The notes beneath the pieces are model-generated. The model did not search any database and had not been told where the DNA came from. It saw nothing but the letters and a program-made list of their open reading frames with translations. 7,949 nucleotides of DNA from Clostridia bacterium. Lineage in GTDB: Bacteria > Bacillota > Clostridia > Christensenellales > Borkfalkiaceae. A program made the position numbers and the translations under genes. Where the stretch lies: NCBI GenBank assembly GCA_029054485.1, contig JAIDFD010000146.1, forward strand, positions 1 to 7,949, written 5' to 3'. Positions 1 to 7,949 of this stretch are shown here, in pieces; positions within the stretch are counted from its first letter, which is position 1, and every line of letters begins with the position of its first letter.

Positions 1-52
1 ATCGGCGCGCCCTCCCTACCCCCACTTCAATTACGAACCCCAAATTTTTTAA
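1..52. other. Unexplained left-edge sequence ending in a stop in the mutS frame
   Basis: These bases lie just before the first recognisable MutS codons, but none of the three forward frames gives MutS-like sequence here. The frame used by mutS downstream contains TAA at 50-52. The stretch is C-rich, with runs of C and T, unlike the coding sequence that follows, and contains the 8-base palindrome GGCGCGCC at 4-11. A complete mutS would have about 420 more codons to the left. I read this as a low-quality or chimeric sequence end, or less likely as a true disruption of mutS. The sequence alone cannot separate these. Confidence 0.5.
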
Positions 53-1387
53 TGGGCTATACGCGAGGACGCGCCTATTCAGCTAAAAGAGGGAGGATAT
101 ATAAAGGACGGATACAGCAAACAGCTTGATGAGTTGCGTGCCGTCAAAAATAACGGCAATAAACTTATTATGGATATGGAAGCGCGCGAGAGGGACGCAA
201 CGGGCATAAGAACGTTGCGAATCAACTACAACCGCGTTTTCGGTTATTATCTCGAAGTAACAAAGTCGTTTAAGGATAAAGTCCCGCTGAATTATCAACG
301 GCGTCAGACTCTGGCAAACGCCGAGCGTTATTCCACGGACGAGTTAAAAGAACTGGAAGAAAAGATTTTAGGCAGTGAAGACGCGGCACTGAAGCTTGAA
401 ATAAGACTTTACGAATATGTCAAATCTGTACTGACCGAAAACATAAATAAATTAAAAACAATTTCATCGGCGGTTGCGCTTTTGGATTTGTTGGTTAGCT
501 TTGCGGAAATTGCAAAGTCCAACAATTACGTTCGCCCCGAAATCGTTGACAGCGGAAAGCCCCTTATTATAAAAGGCGGCAGACATCCCGTAGTGGAAGC
601 AATTTCAAAGGACAGATTTATCCCCAACGACACTATTTTAGACGAGGATGAAAACCGCACAATGATATTGACTGGTCCCAATATGGCTGGTAAAAGCACA
701 TACATGCGACAGACGGCTATCATCGCGATTATGGCTCATATCGGTAGCTTTGTCCCCGCAAGCTCAGCACAAATTCCTTTAATAGACAGGGTGTTCACAA
801 GGGTTGGCGCAAGCGATAATCTTATTTCGGACCAAAGTACATTTATGGTTGAAATGATAGAGGTTGCAACCATTTTACAGAACGCAACAAAGAACAGTCT
901 GCTCATATTAGACGAGGTGGGCAGGGGAACGAGTACCTACGATGGACTGAGTATCGCTTGGGCGGTTATTGAAACGCTCACCCAAAAAATCGGCGCTAAA
1001 ACGTTGTTTGCAACACACTATCACGAGTTGACTGATTTGGAATACCGGCTCGCAGGAGTTAAAAACTACAAAATTTCCGTAAAGGAAGTTAACGGAAGCG
1101 TAGTATTTTTAAGGAAAATTATGCGCGGCGGGGCAAATAGGAGCTTCGGTATAGAAGTTGCTTCTCTGGCAGGCGTCCCCGACGAGGTTACCGAAAGAGC
1201 AAAAATAATTTTGAAGCATATTGAAAGCGGCGACAGGGAATTTGACAAACCCTTGCCGCAAACAGATAGCGAAGAAAAGCAGTTGACCGAAGTTGAAAAG
1301 ATTTTGAGCGAAATCAATCTTGAAAACGTAACGCCTATGCAGGCTTTCCTGATTTTGAGCGATTTGGTCGATAAGGTAAAATTATGA
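53..1387 (+). CDS. mutS: DNA mismatch repair protein MutS, C-terminal part (5' end missing or disrupted)
   Basis: MutS is the ATPase that recognises mispaired and unpaired bases and then recruits MutL. About 444 codons are visible, against a usual length near 860, so the mismatch-binding (Phe-x-Glu) and connector domains are absent. Homology starts around the residues AIREDAP, followed by KEGGYIKDGY, and covers the core, lever and clamp (VFGYYLEVTK, then RRQTLANAERY). The ATPase domain is intact: Walker A GPNMAGKST (674-700), Walker B LLILDE (899-916) running into VGRGTSTYDG, and the switch motif ATHYHEL (1010-1030). The C-terminal helix-turn-helix dimerisation segment is present (VTPMQAFLILSDL). 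A TTG at 134 is the first conventional start codon in the open frame, but homology extends upstream of it, so it is not a credible true start. An in-frame TAA lies at 50-52. No QLSLF-type beta-clamp motif was seen between the ATPase and the C-terminal helices. The gene overlaps mutL by 4 nt. Confidence 0.93.
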   Translation, partial: WAIREDAPIQLKEGGYIKDGYSKQLDELRAVKNNGNKLIMDMEARERDATGIRTLRINYNRVFGYYLEVTKSFKDKVPLNYQRRQTLANAERYSTDELKELEEKILGSEDAALKLEIRLYEYVKSVLTENINKLKTISSAVALLDLLVSFAEIAKSNNYVRPEIVDSGKPLIIKGGRHPVVEAISKDRFIPNDTILDEDENRTMILTGPNMAGKSTYMRQTAIIAIMAHIGSFVPASSAQIPLIDRVFTRVGASDNLISDQSTFMVEMIEVATILQNATKNSLLILDEVGRGTSTYDGLSIAWAVIETLTQKIGAKTLFATHYHELTDLEYRLAGVKNYKISVKEVNGSVVFLRKIMRGGANRSFGIEVASLAGVPDEVTERAKIILKHIESGDREFDKPLPQTDSEEKQLTEVEKILSEINLENVTPMQAFLILSDLVDKVKL

Positions 1388-3288
1388 AAAAAATAAATAT
1401 ACTTTCTAAAACCGTCTACAACAGAATAGCCGCGGGCGAGGTTATCGACCGCCCTTATTCTGCCGTGAAAGAACTGATTGAAAACAGTCTTGACGCGGGC
1501 GCAACCCAAATCGAGGTGCATATCGAGTGCGGCGGCAAACAGTTAATAAAAGTTATAGACAACGGCGGCGGAATTGAGCGCGATGATATGTCTGCCGCTT
1601 TTATGCCTCACGCAACCAGTAAAATTTCGAACGCGGATGATTTGGATAAAATTACGACTCTTGGCTTCAGAGGCGAGGCTCTTGCGAGTATCGCGGCAAT
1701 TTCGCGCGTTGAACTCATTTCCGTAACCGACGGAAATATCGCGTACAGAACGACTTGTACAGACGGGAAACTGGGCGAAATCTCGCCAGCCGCGCTTGAA
1801 AAAGGCACGGTAATCTGCGTGCGCGATTTGTTTTACAATACGCCGGTACGCGCTAAATTTTTGAAGAACGACAAAAAGGAAGAGGGCGATATTACAAATA
1901 TTGTTTCGCGCTATATTCTCGGAAATCCCCAAGTATCGTTTAAATATTTCATCGATGGCAAGCTCGAATTGCAGTCGCAGGGCGGCGGGCTTGACGAGGC
2001 GATGGCGCGGGTTTACGGCGCGAAAACCGTTCCGCAGTGCTTTAAAATAAACGCTGAAAAAGACGGGATAAAAATTCACGGATTCATAGGCAATCAAAAT
2101 TTCTTTAAGCCCAACAGAACCTATCAAAGCCTGTTTTTAAACGGCAGATATATCGTCAATACTTCCATATCGACCGCAATAACTAATGCTTATGCAAGTT
2201 ATATGATGAAGCGGCAGTATCCTTTTTATGTGCTTTTCGTGGACGTTCCTTTGGATATGGTCGACGTCAATGTTCACCCCAACAAGGCGGACGTAAGATT
2301 TGTAGACAACCGCATTATTTTTTCGGCGGTATATTCTGTAGTGTCTGCCGTATTGGACGGCACGGCTTCAGCCGCGCAATTTGTGGTCGACAGCGTAAGA
2401 CTGCCTGAAATTCAGTCTAAAATTGACAGCGACAGAAACAAGGTCTATCAACAGGAAGAAAAGGAAAGTGAAGAATCAAGCACGATAAATTTCAGTTTCG
2501 GCGAAAGCAGCTTTAAATCCGAAAAAGAAGAGCCAATACGTTACCGTGATCCTATTTTGGATAAAGAAGAGAGTGAATTTGCTCTGCCGAAAAAAGATAC
2601 CCCGCATGTAATGCAGGTTACAAACGACACTATGTCACCTGCAAACTTTGACGGTGATAAACGCGTAGATAATACCTATCAGATGCGCAAGCAGATACAG
2701 CAACAGATTATTTACGAAAGCTGTAAGTTCAAGGGTAATCTTTTCAACACTTATCTCATATATGAAATGGGCGACACGGTGTATATCATCGACCAGCACG
2801 CCGCGCATGAAAGACTTATTTATGACAGGTTGCGTGAAAAAATCGCAAACAGAAAAGTTGATACGCAAGGACTATTAATTCCCTATCTTTTAGATTTAAA
2901 CGTGCAGGAAGCGCAGTTCGTTAAGGACAATGTGCATTTAATCCGCAATCTCGGTTTCAGCATAAGCGAGTTCGGCGTAAATTCATTCAGAATAGACGAT
3001 GTCCCCGTTGATTTGCAGTATATAAATCTTAAAGACTTTTTCGATGATCTTTTATCCGATTTGAAAGGACTTAAAGAAATCAAGCTTGAAGATATTTTAA
3101 AGGATAAAATTGCAACGACTGCATGCAAACACGCGATAAAGGGCGGTATGCAACTTAGCGAAGAGGAAGTGAGCGCGCTGTTTAAAATGATGGACGGCGA
3201 TGTAGGGTTGAAGTGTCCGCACGGCAGACCCGTGTGTGTGACGCTGGATAAAAAAGATATCGAAAAAATGTTCAAGAGGATAGTCTGA
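1384..3288 (+). CDS. mutL: DNA mismatch repair protein MutL, endonuclease type
   Basis: MutL is the ATP-dependent mediator of mismatch repair; in bacteria without MutH it also nicks the strand to be repaired. This protein has 634 aa, close to the Bacillus protein. The N-terminal GHKL ATPase shows ELIENSLDAGA (catalytic E30, Mg-binding N34), DNGGGI (59-64), HATSK (76-80) and LGFRGEAL (93-100). An acidic, low-complexity linker covers roughly residues 345-425. The C-terminal domain carries the endonuclease motif DQHAAHE (470-476), but the final Glu of DQHA(x)2E(x)4E is Asp481. It also has ACKHAIKGG (580-588), CPHGRP (611-616) and a QGLLIP stretch (495-500) that lines up with the beta-clamp-binding QEMIVP of B. 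subtilis MutL. The ATG lies in an ATGA overlap with the mutS stop and has a weak AAGG about 7 nt upstream, so translation is probably coupled to mutS. The end, FKRIV, resembles that of Bacillus MutL. Confidence 0.97.
   Translation: MKKINILSKTVYNRIAAGEVIDRPYSAVKELIENSLDAGATQIEVHIECGGKQLIKVIDNGGGIERDDMSAAFMPHATSKISNADDLDKITTLGFRGEALASIAAISRVELISVTDGNIAYRTTCTDGKLGEISPAALEKGTVICVRDLFYNTPVRAKFLKNDKKEEGDITNIVSRYILGNPQVSFKYFIDGKLELQSQGGGLDEAMARVYGAKTVPQCFKINAEKDGIKIHGFIGNQNFFKPNRTYQSLFLNGRYIVNTSISTAITNAYASYMMKRQYPFYVLFVDVPLDMVDVNVHPNKADVRFVDNRIIFSAVYSVVSAVLDGTASAAQFVVDSVRLPEIQSKIDSDRNKVYQQEEKESEESSTINFSFGESSFKSEKEEPIRYRDPILDKEESEFALPKKDTPHVMQVTNDTMSPANFDGDKRVDNTYQMRKQIQQQIIYESCKFKGNLFNTYLIYEMGDTVYIIDQHAAHERLIYDRLREKIANRKVDTQGLLIPYLLDLNVQEAQFVKDNVHLIRNLGFSISEFGVNSFRIDDVPVDLQYINLKDFFDDLLSDLKGLKEIKLEDILKDKIATTACKHAIKGGMQLSEEEVSALFKMMDGDVGLKCPHGRPVCVTLDKKDIEKMFKRIV
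3274..3280 (+). promoter_or_regulatory. Ribosome binding site for miaA (supports a TTG start)
   Basis: AAGAGGA lies inside the last codons of mutL, 9 nt before the TTG at 3290. It supports that TTG as the miaA start. No ATG further downstream could serve, because the P-loop already begins at residue 9. Confidence 0.6.
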
Positions 3289-3289
3289 C

Positions 3290-4192
3290 TTGAACAAATT
3301 ACTCGTTATCTGCGGAGCAACGGCATCGGGCAAAACCGCGCTTGCTGTGGAATGTGTAAAAAAACTTAATAGCGAAGTTATTTCCGCCGACTCGCAGTTA
3401 GTCTATAAAAAACTGAATATCGGGACGGCAAAACCGAGCGATGAAGAAAAGGGCGGAGTAATCCACCATTTGATAGACGTTGTAGATCCGGATTGCAGTT
3501 TCAGCGTTTCGGATTATTCCGCGCTTGCAGAGCCTATTGTGAACGGGCTTTTAAAGAATGGCAAAACTCCCATAATTTGCGGTGGCACGGGGTTTTATAT
3601 AAACTCGTTGCTTTACGATTTGAGCTACGGCAATGCAGCGGCGGACAGCGCGGTGAGGGCAAAATATCAAAGCCTGCTTGAAGAGCGCGGCAAGGAATAC
3701 CTTTATGAATTATTGAAGTCAATCGACCCCGGGTCGGCTTCTGTTTTGCACGAAAACGATACAAAGCGCGTAATCCGCGCTTTGGAAATTTACGAAGTGA
3801 GCGGGAAGAGAAAATCCGATTACAATGACGGACTGAAACTAAAACGAGAGTACCTTGCCGTTGCGGTAGATTTTGAAAGAGATGAGCTTTACGCAAGAAT
3901 TAACGCGCGGGTCGATAAGATGTTCGAGTGCGGTTTGGTTGATGAGGTTAAGGGTTTACTCGCCGATGGAATTGACGAAAAATATCAGTGCATGCAGGCT
4001 ATCGGCTATAAAGAAGTGGTTGAATGTTTAAAAAACGGCAAAAACGAGAGTACTATGCGTGACGTAATCAAGCAAAATACCCGCCGTTATGCCAAAAGAC
4101 AGATTACATTCTTTAAGAAACTTAACGGAATAGTTTGGTTAAAACCTGAAAACGCAACGGCGGATAACGTTTTGGAGTTGTATAATGGATAA
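3290..4192 (+). CDS. miaA: tRNA dimethylallyltransferase MiaA
   Basis: MiaA transfers the dimethylallyl group of DMAPP to N6 of adenosine 37 in tRNAs that read codons starting with U, giving i6A37. At 300 aa the length is normal. Visible features are the P-loop GATASGKT (9-16; the more usual second residue is Pro), the DSQLVYK segment with the conserved Asp34, GTAKPS (45-50), HHLID (59-63), GGTGFYI (98-104), NDTKRVIRALEIY (156-168), the tRNA-contacting region MQAIGYKE (235-242), and TRRYAKRQITFFKK near the end (264-277). The TTG start is one base after the mutL stop and is the only start that keeps the whole P-loop strand. The 3' end overlaps the next gene by 8 nt. The gene often follows mutL in bacteria, but the frequent downstream partner hfq is absent here. 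Confidence 0.97.
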   Translation: MNKLLVICGATASGKTALAVECVKKLNSEVISADSQLVYKKLNIGTAKPSDEEKGGVIHHLIDVVDPDCSFSVSDYSALAEPIVNGLLKNGKTPIICGGTGFYINSLLYDLSYGNAAADSAVRAKYQSLLEERGKEYLYELLKSIDPGSASVLHENDTKRVIRALEIYEVSGKRKSDYNDGLKLKREYLAVAVDFERDELYARINARVDKMFECGLVDEVKGLLADGIDEKYQCMQAIGYKEVVECLKNGKNESTMRDVIKQNTRRYAKRQITFFKKLNGIVWLKPENATADNVLELYNG

Positions 4193-5402
4193 TACTCTGT
4201 TTATTGAATATTGCGAAAATAAATTAAGCGAAAAATTTAAGGCGATAGACGATATCGCTTATTTTAATCAAGTCAAGGTAAGTAAGGCTTTTAAAAACAA
4301 TCAGGTTGCCGTCCGTCATTTTAACGGAACGACCGGTTACGGTTATGGTGATGAGGGCAGGGATTGCCTTGGAAAGCTGTATGCCGAAGTGTTCGGCGCG
4401 GACAGTGGGATCGTTTCGCCCCATATCGTTTCGGGAACTCACGCGTTGACTGTTGCACTGTTTGGACTTTTGCGCCCGAACGACACGCTGTTTTGTTTAA
4501 GCGGTATGCCTTATGATACAATTCGCGGTGTAATTTTCGGAACCGGTAACGGATCGCTGAAAGATTTTGGCGTTAATTTCGAGTGTTGTGATTTAAAACG
4601 CGGAAAGTTCGATTTTGACTTAATTAAGAAGAAGTTTAACAAGTCGGTCAAAGTAGTCTATATCCAGCGTTCGCGCGGGTATGAACTCAGGGACGCTTTT
4701 TCCTGTGCCGAAATTGAAAATGCGTGCAAGTTTGTGCGCGGTTTAGGCTTTAAAGGCTGTATCTTCGTGGATAACTGCTACGGCGAGTTTGTTGAAACGA
4801 AAGAGCCGACAGAGGTCGGCGCGGATATTATCGTTGGTTCGCTCATTAAAAACGCGGGCGGCGGTCTTGCGCCCACGGGCGGCTATATCTGCGGTAAAAG
4901 CGGATATGTTGAATTGATAGGCAAAAGGCTGACCGCGCCCTCTATCGGGCTTGAAGTCGGTTCGTATGCGGCGGGCTATCAGTATTTTTATCAAGGTTTG
5001 TTTATGGCGCCGCACACGGTAGCTCAGGCGTTGAAAACCAGTTTTTTAATCGGTCAGGCAATGGACGGGTTGGGCTATAAAAATTATCCGTCCATTGATA
5101 AAATGCCGTCCGATATTACGCGCGCCATTCAGTTTGACAGCGCGGACAAAATGGTGGATTTTATCAGGGAAGTACAATACGCTTCACCGGTAGACGGCTA
5201 TGTTACCTGTGAGCCGTGGGATATGCCCGGCTACAATGATAAAATTATTATGGCGGCGGGCACGTTCGTATCCGGCGCGTCTATAGAGCTTTCCGCAGAC
5301 GGACCGGTTAAACCGCCGTATATAGCATATTTTCAGGGCGGACTTACCTATGAGCATGGCAAATACGCTCTTGCAAGGATTCTGGAAAAATTGAGAGGAT
5401 AA
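4185..5402 (+). CDS. PLP-dependent methionine gamma-lyase-family protein ('aluminum resistance' family, YnbB-like)
   Basis: This 405-aa protein matches the family annotated as methionine gamma-lyase-like or aluminum resistance protein (Pfam Met_gamma_lyase, PF06838), typified by B. subtilis YnbB. It should be a cytosolic fold-type I PLP enzyme; no signal peptide or membrane segment is seen. Motifs include GTTGYGYGDEGRD (48-60), IVSGTHAL (81-88), PYDT (109-112), IQRSRGY (160-166), FVDNCYGEFVE with the likely PLP-ring Asp196, GSLIKNAGGGLAPTGGY with the likely Schiff-base Lys222, SPVDGYVTCEPWDMPGY (334-350), and GASIELSADGP (364-374). The true reaction of this family is, to my knowledge, not settled, so the name describes homology and not proven activity. 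The ATG is preceded by GGAG at 4174-4177, 7 nt away, and lies inside the miaA end, which suggests coupling. YnbB also lies downstream of miaA in Bacillus, so the neighbourhood supports the assignment. Confidence 0.93.
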   Translation: MDNTLFIEYCENKLSEKFKAIDDIAYFNQVKVSKAFKNNQVAVRHFNGTTGYGYGDEGRDCLGKLYAEVFGADSGIVSPHIVSGTHALTVALFGLLRPNDTLFCLSGMPYDTIRGVIFGTGNGSLKDFGVNFECCDLKRGKFDFDLIKKKFNKSVKVVYIQRSRGYELRDAFSCAEIENACKFVRGLGFKGCIFVDNCYGEFVETKEPTEVGADIIVGSLIKNAGGGLAPTGGYICGKSGYVELIGKRLTAPSIGLEVGSYAAGYQYFYQGLFMAPHTVAQALKTSFLIGQAMDGLGYKNYPSIDKMPSDITRAIQFDSADKMVDFIREVQYASPVDGYVTCEPWDMPGYNDKIIMAAGTFVSGASIELSADGPVKPPYIAYFQGGLTYEHGKYALARILEKLRG

Positions 5403-5403
5403 A

Positions 5404-5922
5404 ATGGGTTGCGAATTGCGCCAATGGAAAAAAGAAGACGCGGAAAGCTTAGCCAAGCTTTTGAACAATAAAAAGATTTTGGATAATCTCCGCGATGGCT
5501 TGCCGTATCCGTACTCAGTAAACGATGCGCTCGGATTTATCAACGCAATGCTTAATTCCGATAAGAATTCCGTCTTTGCTTTCGCTGTTGTAACTGAGGA
5601 TAAGGTTGTCGGAAGCATCGGAATTTTCAGGCAGAAAAATATTCATTATAAAACCGCCGAATTGGGTTACTATATCGGCGAACCTTACTGGAACAAGGGA
5701 ATTGCAACCGAAGCGGTAAAGCGGGCATGCTGTTACGTTTTTGAAAATACCGATATAATAAGAATATTTGCCGAGCCGTTTGCGAGGAATTCAGCTTCGT
5801 GCAAGGTGTTGGAAAAAGCTGGCTTTGTTTTAGAGGGAACGCTTTGTGCAAACGCAGTAAAAAACGGCAAAGTCGAAGATATGAAAATGTATGCAAAAAT
5901 AAAAGAGCGGTTTCAAGACTGA
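5404..5922 (+). CDS. GNAT family N-acetyltransferase, RimJ/RimL-like
   Basis: This 172-aa protein has the GNAT fold of the Acetyltransf_3 (RimJ/RimL-like) type and should transfer an acetyl group from acetyl-CoA to an amine. The substrate cannot be told from sequence. Seen are the N-terminal LRQWKKEDAESLAKLLNN, the strand VVGSIGIF (68-75), the acetyl-CoA-binding segment ELGYYIGEPYWNKGIATEA (86-104; the pyrophosphate loop is around NKGIA), and the C-terminal signature NSASCKVLEKAGFVLEG (129-145). The ATG comes one base after the previous stop, with GAGAGGA (5393-5399) just upstream, so it is probably the last gene of the mutS-mutL-miaA operon. The final codons and stop lie within the inverted repeat of the downstream terminator. 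RimI-like ribosomal-protein or antibiotic acetylation roles are possible but unsupported. Confidence 0.9.
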   Translation: MGCELRQWKKEDAESLAKLLNNKKILDNLRDGLPYPYSVNDALGFINAMLNSDKNSVFAFAVVTEDKVVGSIGIFRQKNIHYKTAELGYYIGEPYWNKGIATEAVKRACCYVFENTDIIRIFAEPFARNSASCKVLEKAGFVLEGTLCANAVKNGKVEDMKMYAKIKERFQD

Positions 5923-5933
5923 AACCGCTCTTT
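5902..5933. terminator. Bidirectional rho-independent terminator between the converging operons
   Basis: A perfect 13-bp inverted repeat, AAAGAGCGGTTTC (5902-5914) and GAAACCGCTCTTT (5921-5933), is separated by the 6-nt loop AAGACT. On the minus strand it is followed by a U-rich tract (TTTTATTTTT, complement of 5895-5904), which is ideal for stopping transcription from groEL. On the plus strand the tract after the stem is short (TTT, then GCATG), so termination of the mutS-side operon may be weaker. The left arm and loop lie within the GNAT coding end; the stop codon TGA (5920-5922) spans the loop and the right arm. Confidence 0.9.
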
Positions 5934-5945
5934 GCATGTTTGTTA

Positions 5946-7580
<1,635 letters not shown>

Positions 7581-7597
7581 TCAATACTCCTTAATAT

Positions 7598-7882
7598 TTA
7601 CTCGACAATCGCCAGTATATCGCTTTGGCGGATTATCGTATATTCTTTATCGTCAACTTTTACTTCGGTGCCGCTGTATTTAGCAAGCAGAACCTTGTCG
7701 CCGACTTTGACCTGCATTTTTACTTCTTTACCGTCCACGATACCGCCGGGACCTACTGCGATAACTACGCAGGTAGCGGGTTTTTCCTGTGCGGCGGAAG
7801 TCAGATAAAGTCCGCTCTTGGTTTTTTCTTCGGCTTTAAGCCCTTCTACGACAACTTTGTCGAATAACGGTTTAATTGTCAT
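7598..7882 (-). CDS. groES: Co-chaperonin GroES (Hsp10)
   Basis: GroES is the seven-subunit lid that binds the GroEL ring and encloses the substrate. The 94-aa protein has the usual length and order: KPLFDKVVVEG at the N-terminus, the mobile loop around residues 17-34, a central VIAVGPGGIVDGK (39-51), VGDKVLLAKYSGTEVKVDD (60-78) and a final SDILAIVE. The hydrophobic tripeptide of the mobile loop that docks onto GroEL, commonly Ile-Val-Leu, reads Leu25-Tyr26-Leu27 here. The ATG is preceded by CGGAGG (7891-7896 on the complement), 8 nt upstream, a strong site that fits a highly expressed gene. It is the first gene of the groES-groEL operon. Confidence 0.98.
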   Translation of the reverse strand: MTIKPLFDKVVVEGLKAEEKTKSGLYLTSAAQEKPATCVVIAVGPGGIVDGKEVKMQVKVGDKVLLAKYSGTEVKVDDKEYTIIRQSDILAIVE

Positions 7883-7949
7883 TTAAAAATCCTCCGAAAT
7901 TTATATCTTTTTTTGGTACAGATATTTTATAAACTTGCCAAAATAAAGT
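7883..7949 (-). promoter_or_regulatory. groES leader and possible core promoter (partial)
   Basis: This AT-rich stretch upstream of groES holds the ribosome binding site CGGAGG (7891-7896). It also holds a possible -10 box TATAAA (complement of 7926-7931), whose -35 partner would fall just beyond the window edge. An alternative -35-like TTGGCA (complement of 7936-7941) has no good -10 at 16-18 nt spacing. No CIRCE inverted repeat (TTAGCACTC-N9-GAGTGCTAA) or other clear operator is present in these 67 bases. The promoter call is tentative. Confidence 0.3.

Noticed and set aside
4..11. GGCGCGCC, an AscI-type palindrome, as a possible cloning or adaptor remnant.
   Set aside because: One 8-base site is weak evidence and no other vector or adaptor sequence is seen; it is kept only as a hint that the left edge may be artefactual.
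91..134. A Shine-Dalgarno-like GGGAGGA (91-97) before TTG 134, suggesting a separate short MutS start.
   Set aside because: The purine run encodes conserved MutS residues (EGGY), the spacing to TTG is over 30 nt, and no start codon lies at a usual distance.
1543..2127. A 194-codon minus-strand open frame inside mutL.
   Set aside because: It lies opposite the conserved GHKL ATPase region, has no recognisable motif, and breaks the tight co-directional layout.
7897..7906. TATAAA on the minus strand close to groES as a -10 box.
   Set aside because: Transcription from it would start at or within the groES ribosome binding site, leaving almost no leader.

Overview
The window looks like a chromosomal segment from a bacterium of the Bacillota, probably a Clostridia-like lineage and perhaps uncultured. 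The grounds are strong AG-rich ribosome binding sites, tightly packed co-directional genes, an endonuclease-type MutL with a Bacillus-like C-terminal layout, and a YnbB-like PLP enzyme downstream of miaA, a linkage known from Bacillus. No phage, insertion sequence, CRISPR, tRNA or rRNA is visible. Taxonomy below this level cannot be read from the sequence.

Right-pointing block (about 53-5922). Five genes lie head to tail with almost no space between them: the C-terminal half of mutS, mutL (4-nt ATGA overlap), miaA (1-nt gap, TTG start), a PLP-dependent methionine gamma-lyase-family/'aluminum resistance' protein like B. subtilis YnbB (8-nt overlap), and a GNAT N-acetyltransferase (1-nt gap). 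The spacing suggests one transcript with translational coupling. MutS and MutL are partners in DNA mismatch repair, MiaA makes i6A37 in tRNA, and the last two have no established link to repair. The hfq and hflX genes that often accompany miaA are not here.

The left edge (1-52) is odd. MutS homology runs back to about base 53-56 and is then cut by an in-frame TAA (50-52). The bases before it do not read as MutS in any frame.

Convergent junction (5902-5945). A perfect 13-bp inverted repeat overlaps the end of the acetyltransferase gene. It probably serves as a shared terminator, with its best U-tract on the minus strand, so for the chaperonin operon.

Left-pointing block (7949-5946). groES and groEL form the standard two-gene chaperonin operon, read from the right edge. 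The 67 bases upstream of groES hold a strong ribosome binding site and a possible -10 box but no CIRCE operator.

Overall this is conserved housekeeping DNA. I found no candidate for a new biological system. The points worth checking are the broken mutS edge, an Asp-for-Glu change in the MutL endonuclease motif, the poorly understood YnbB-like enzyme, and the terminator embedded in a coding end.
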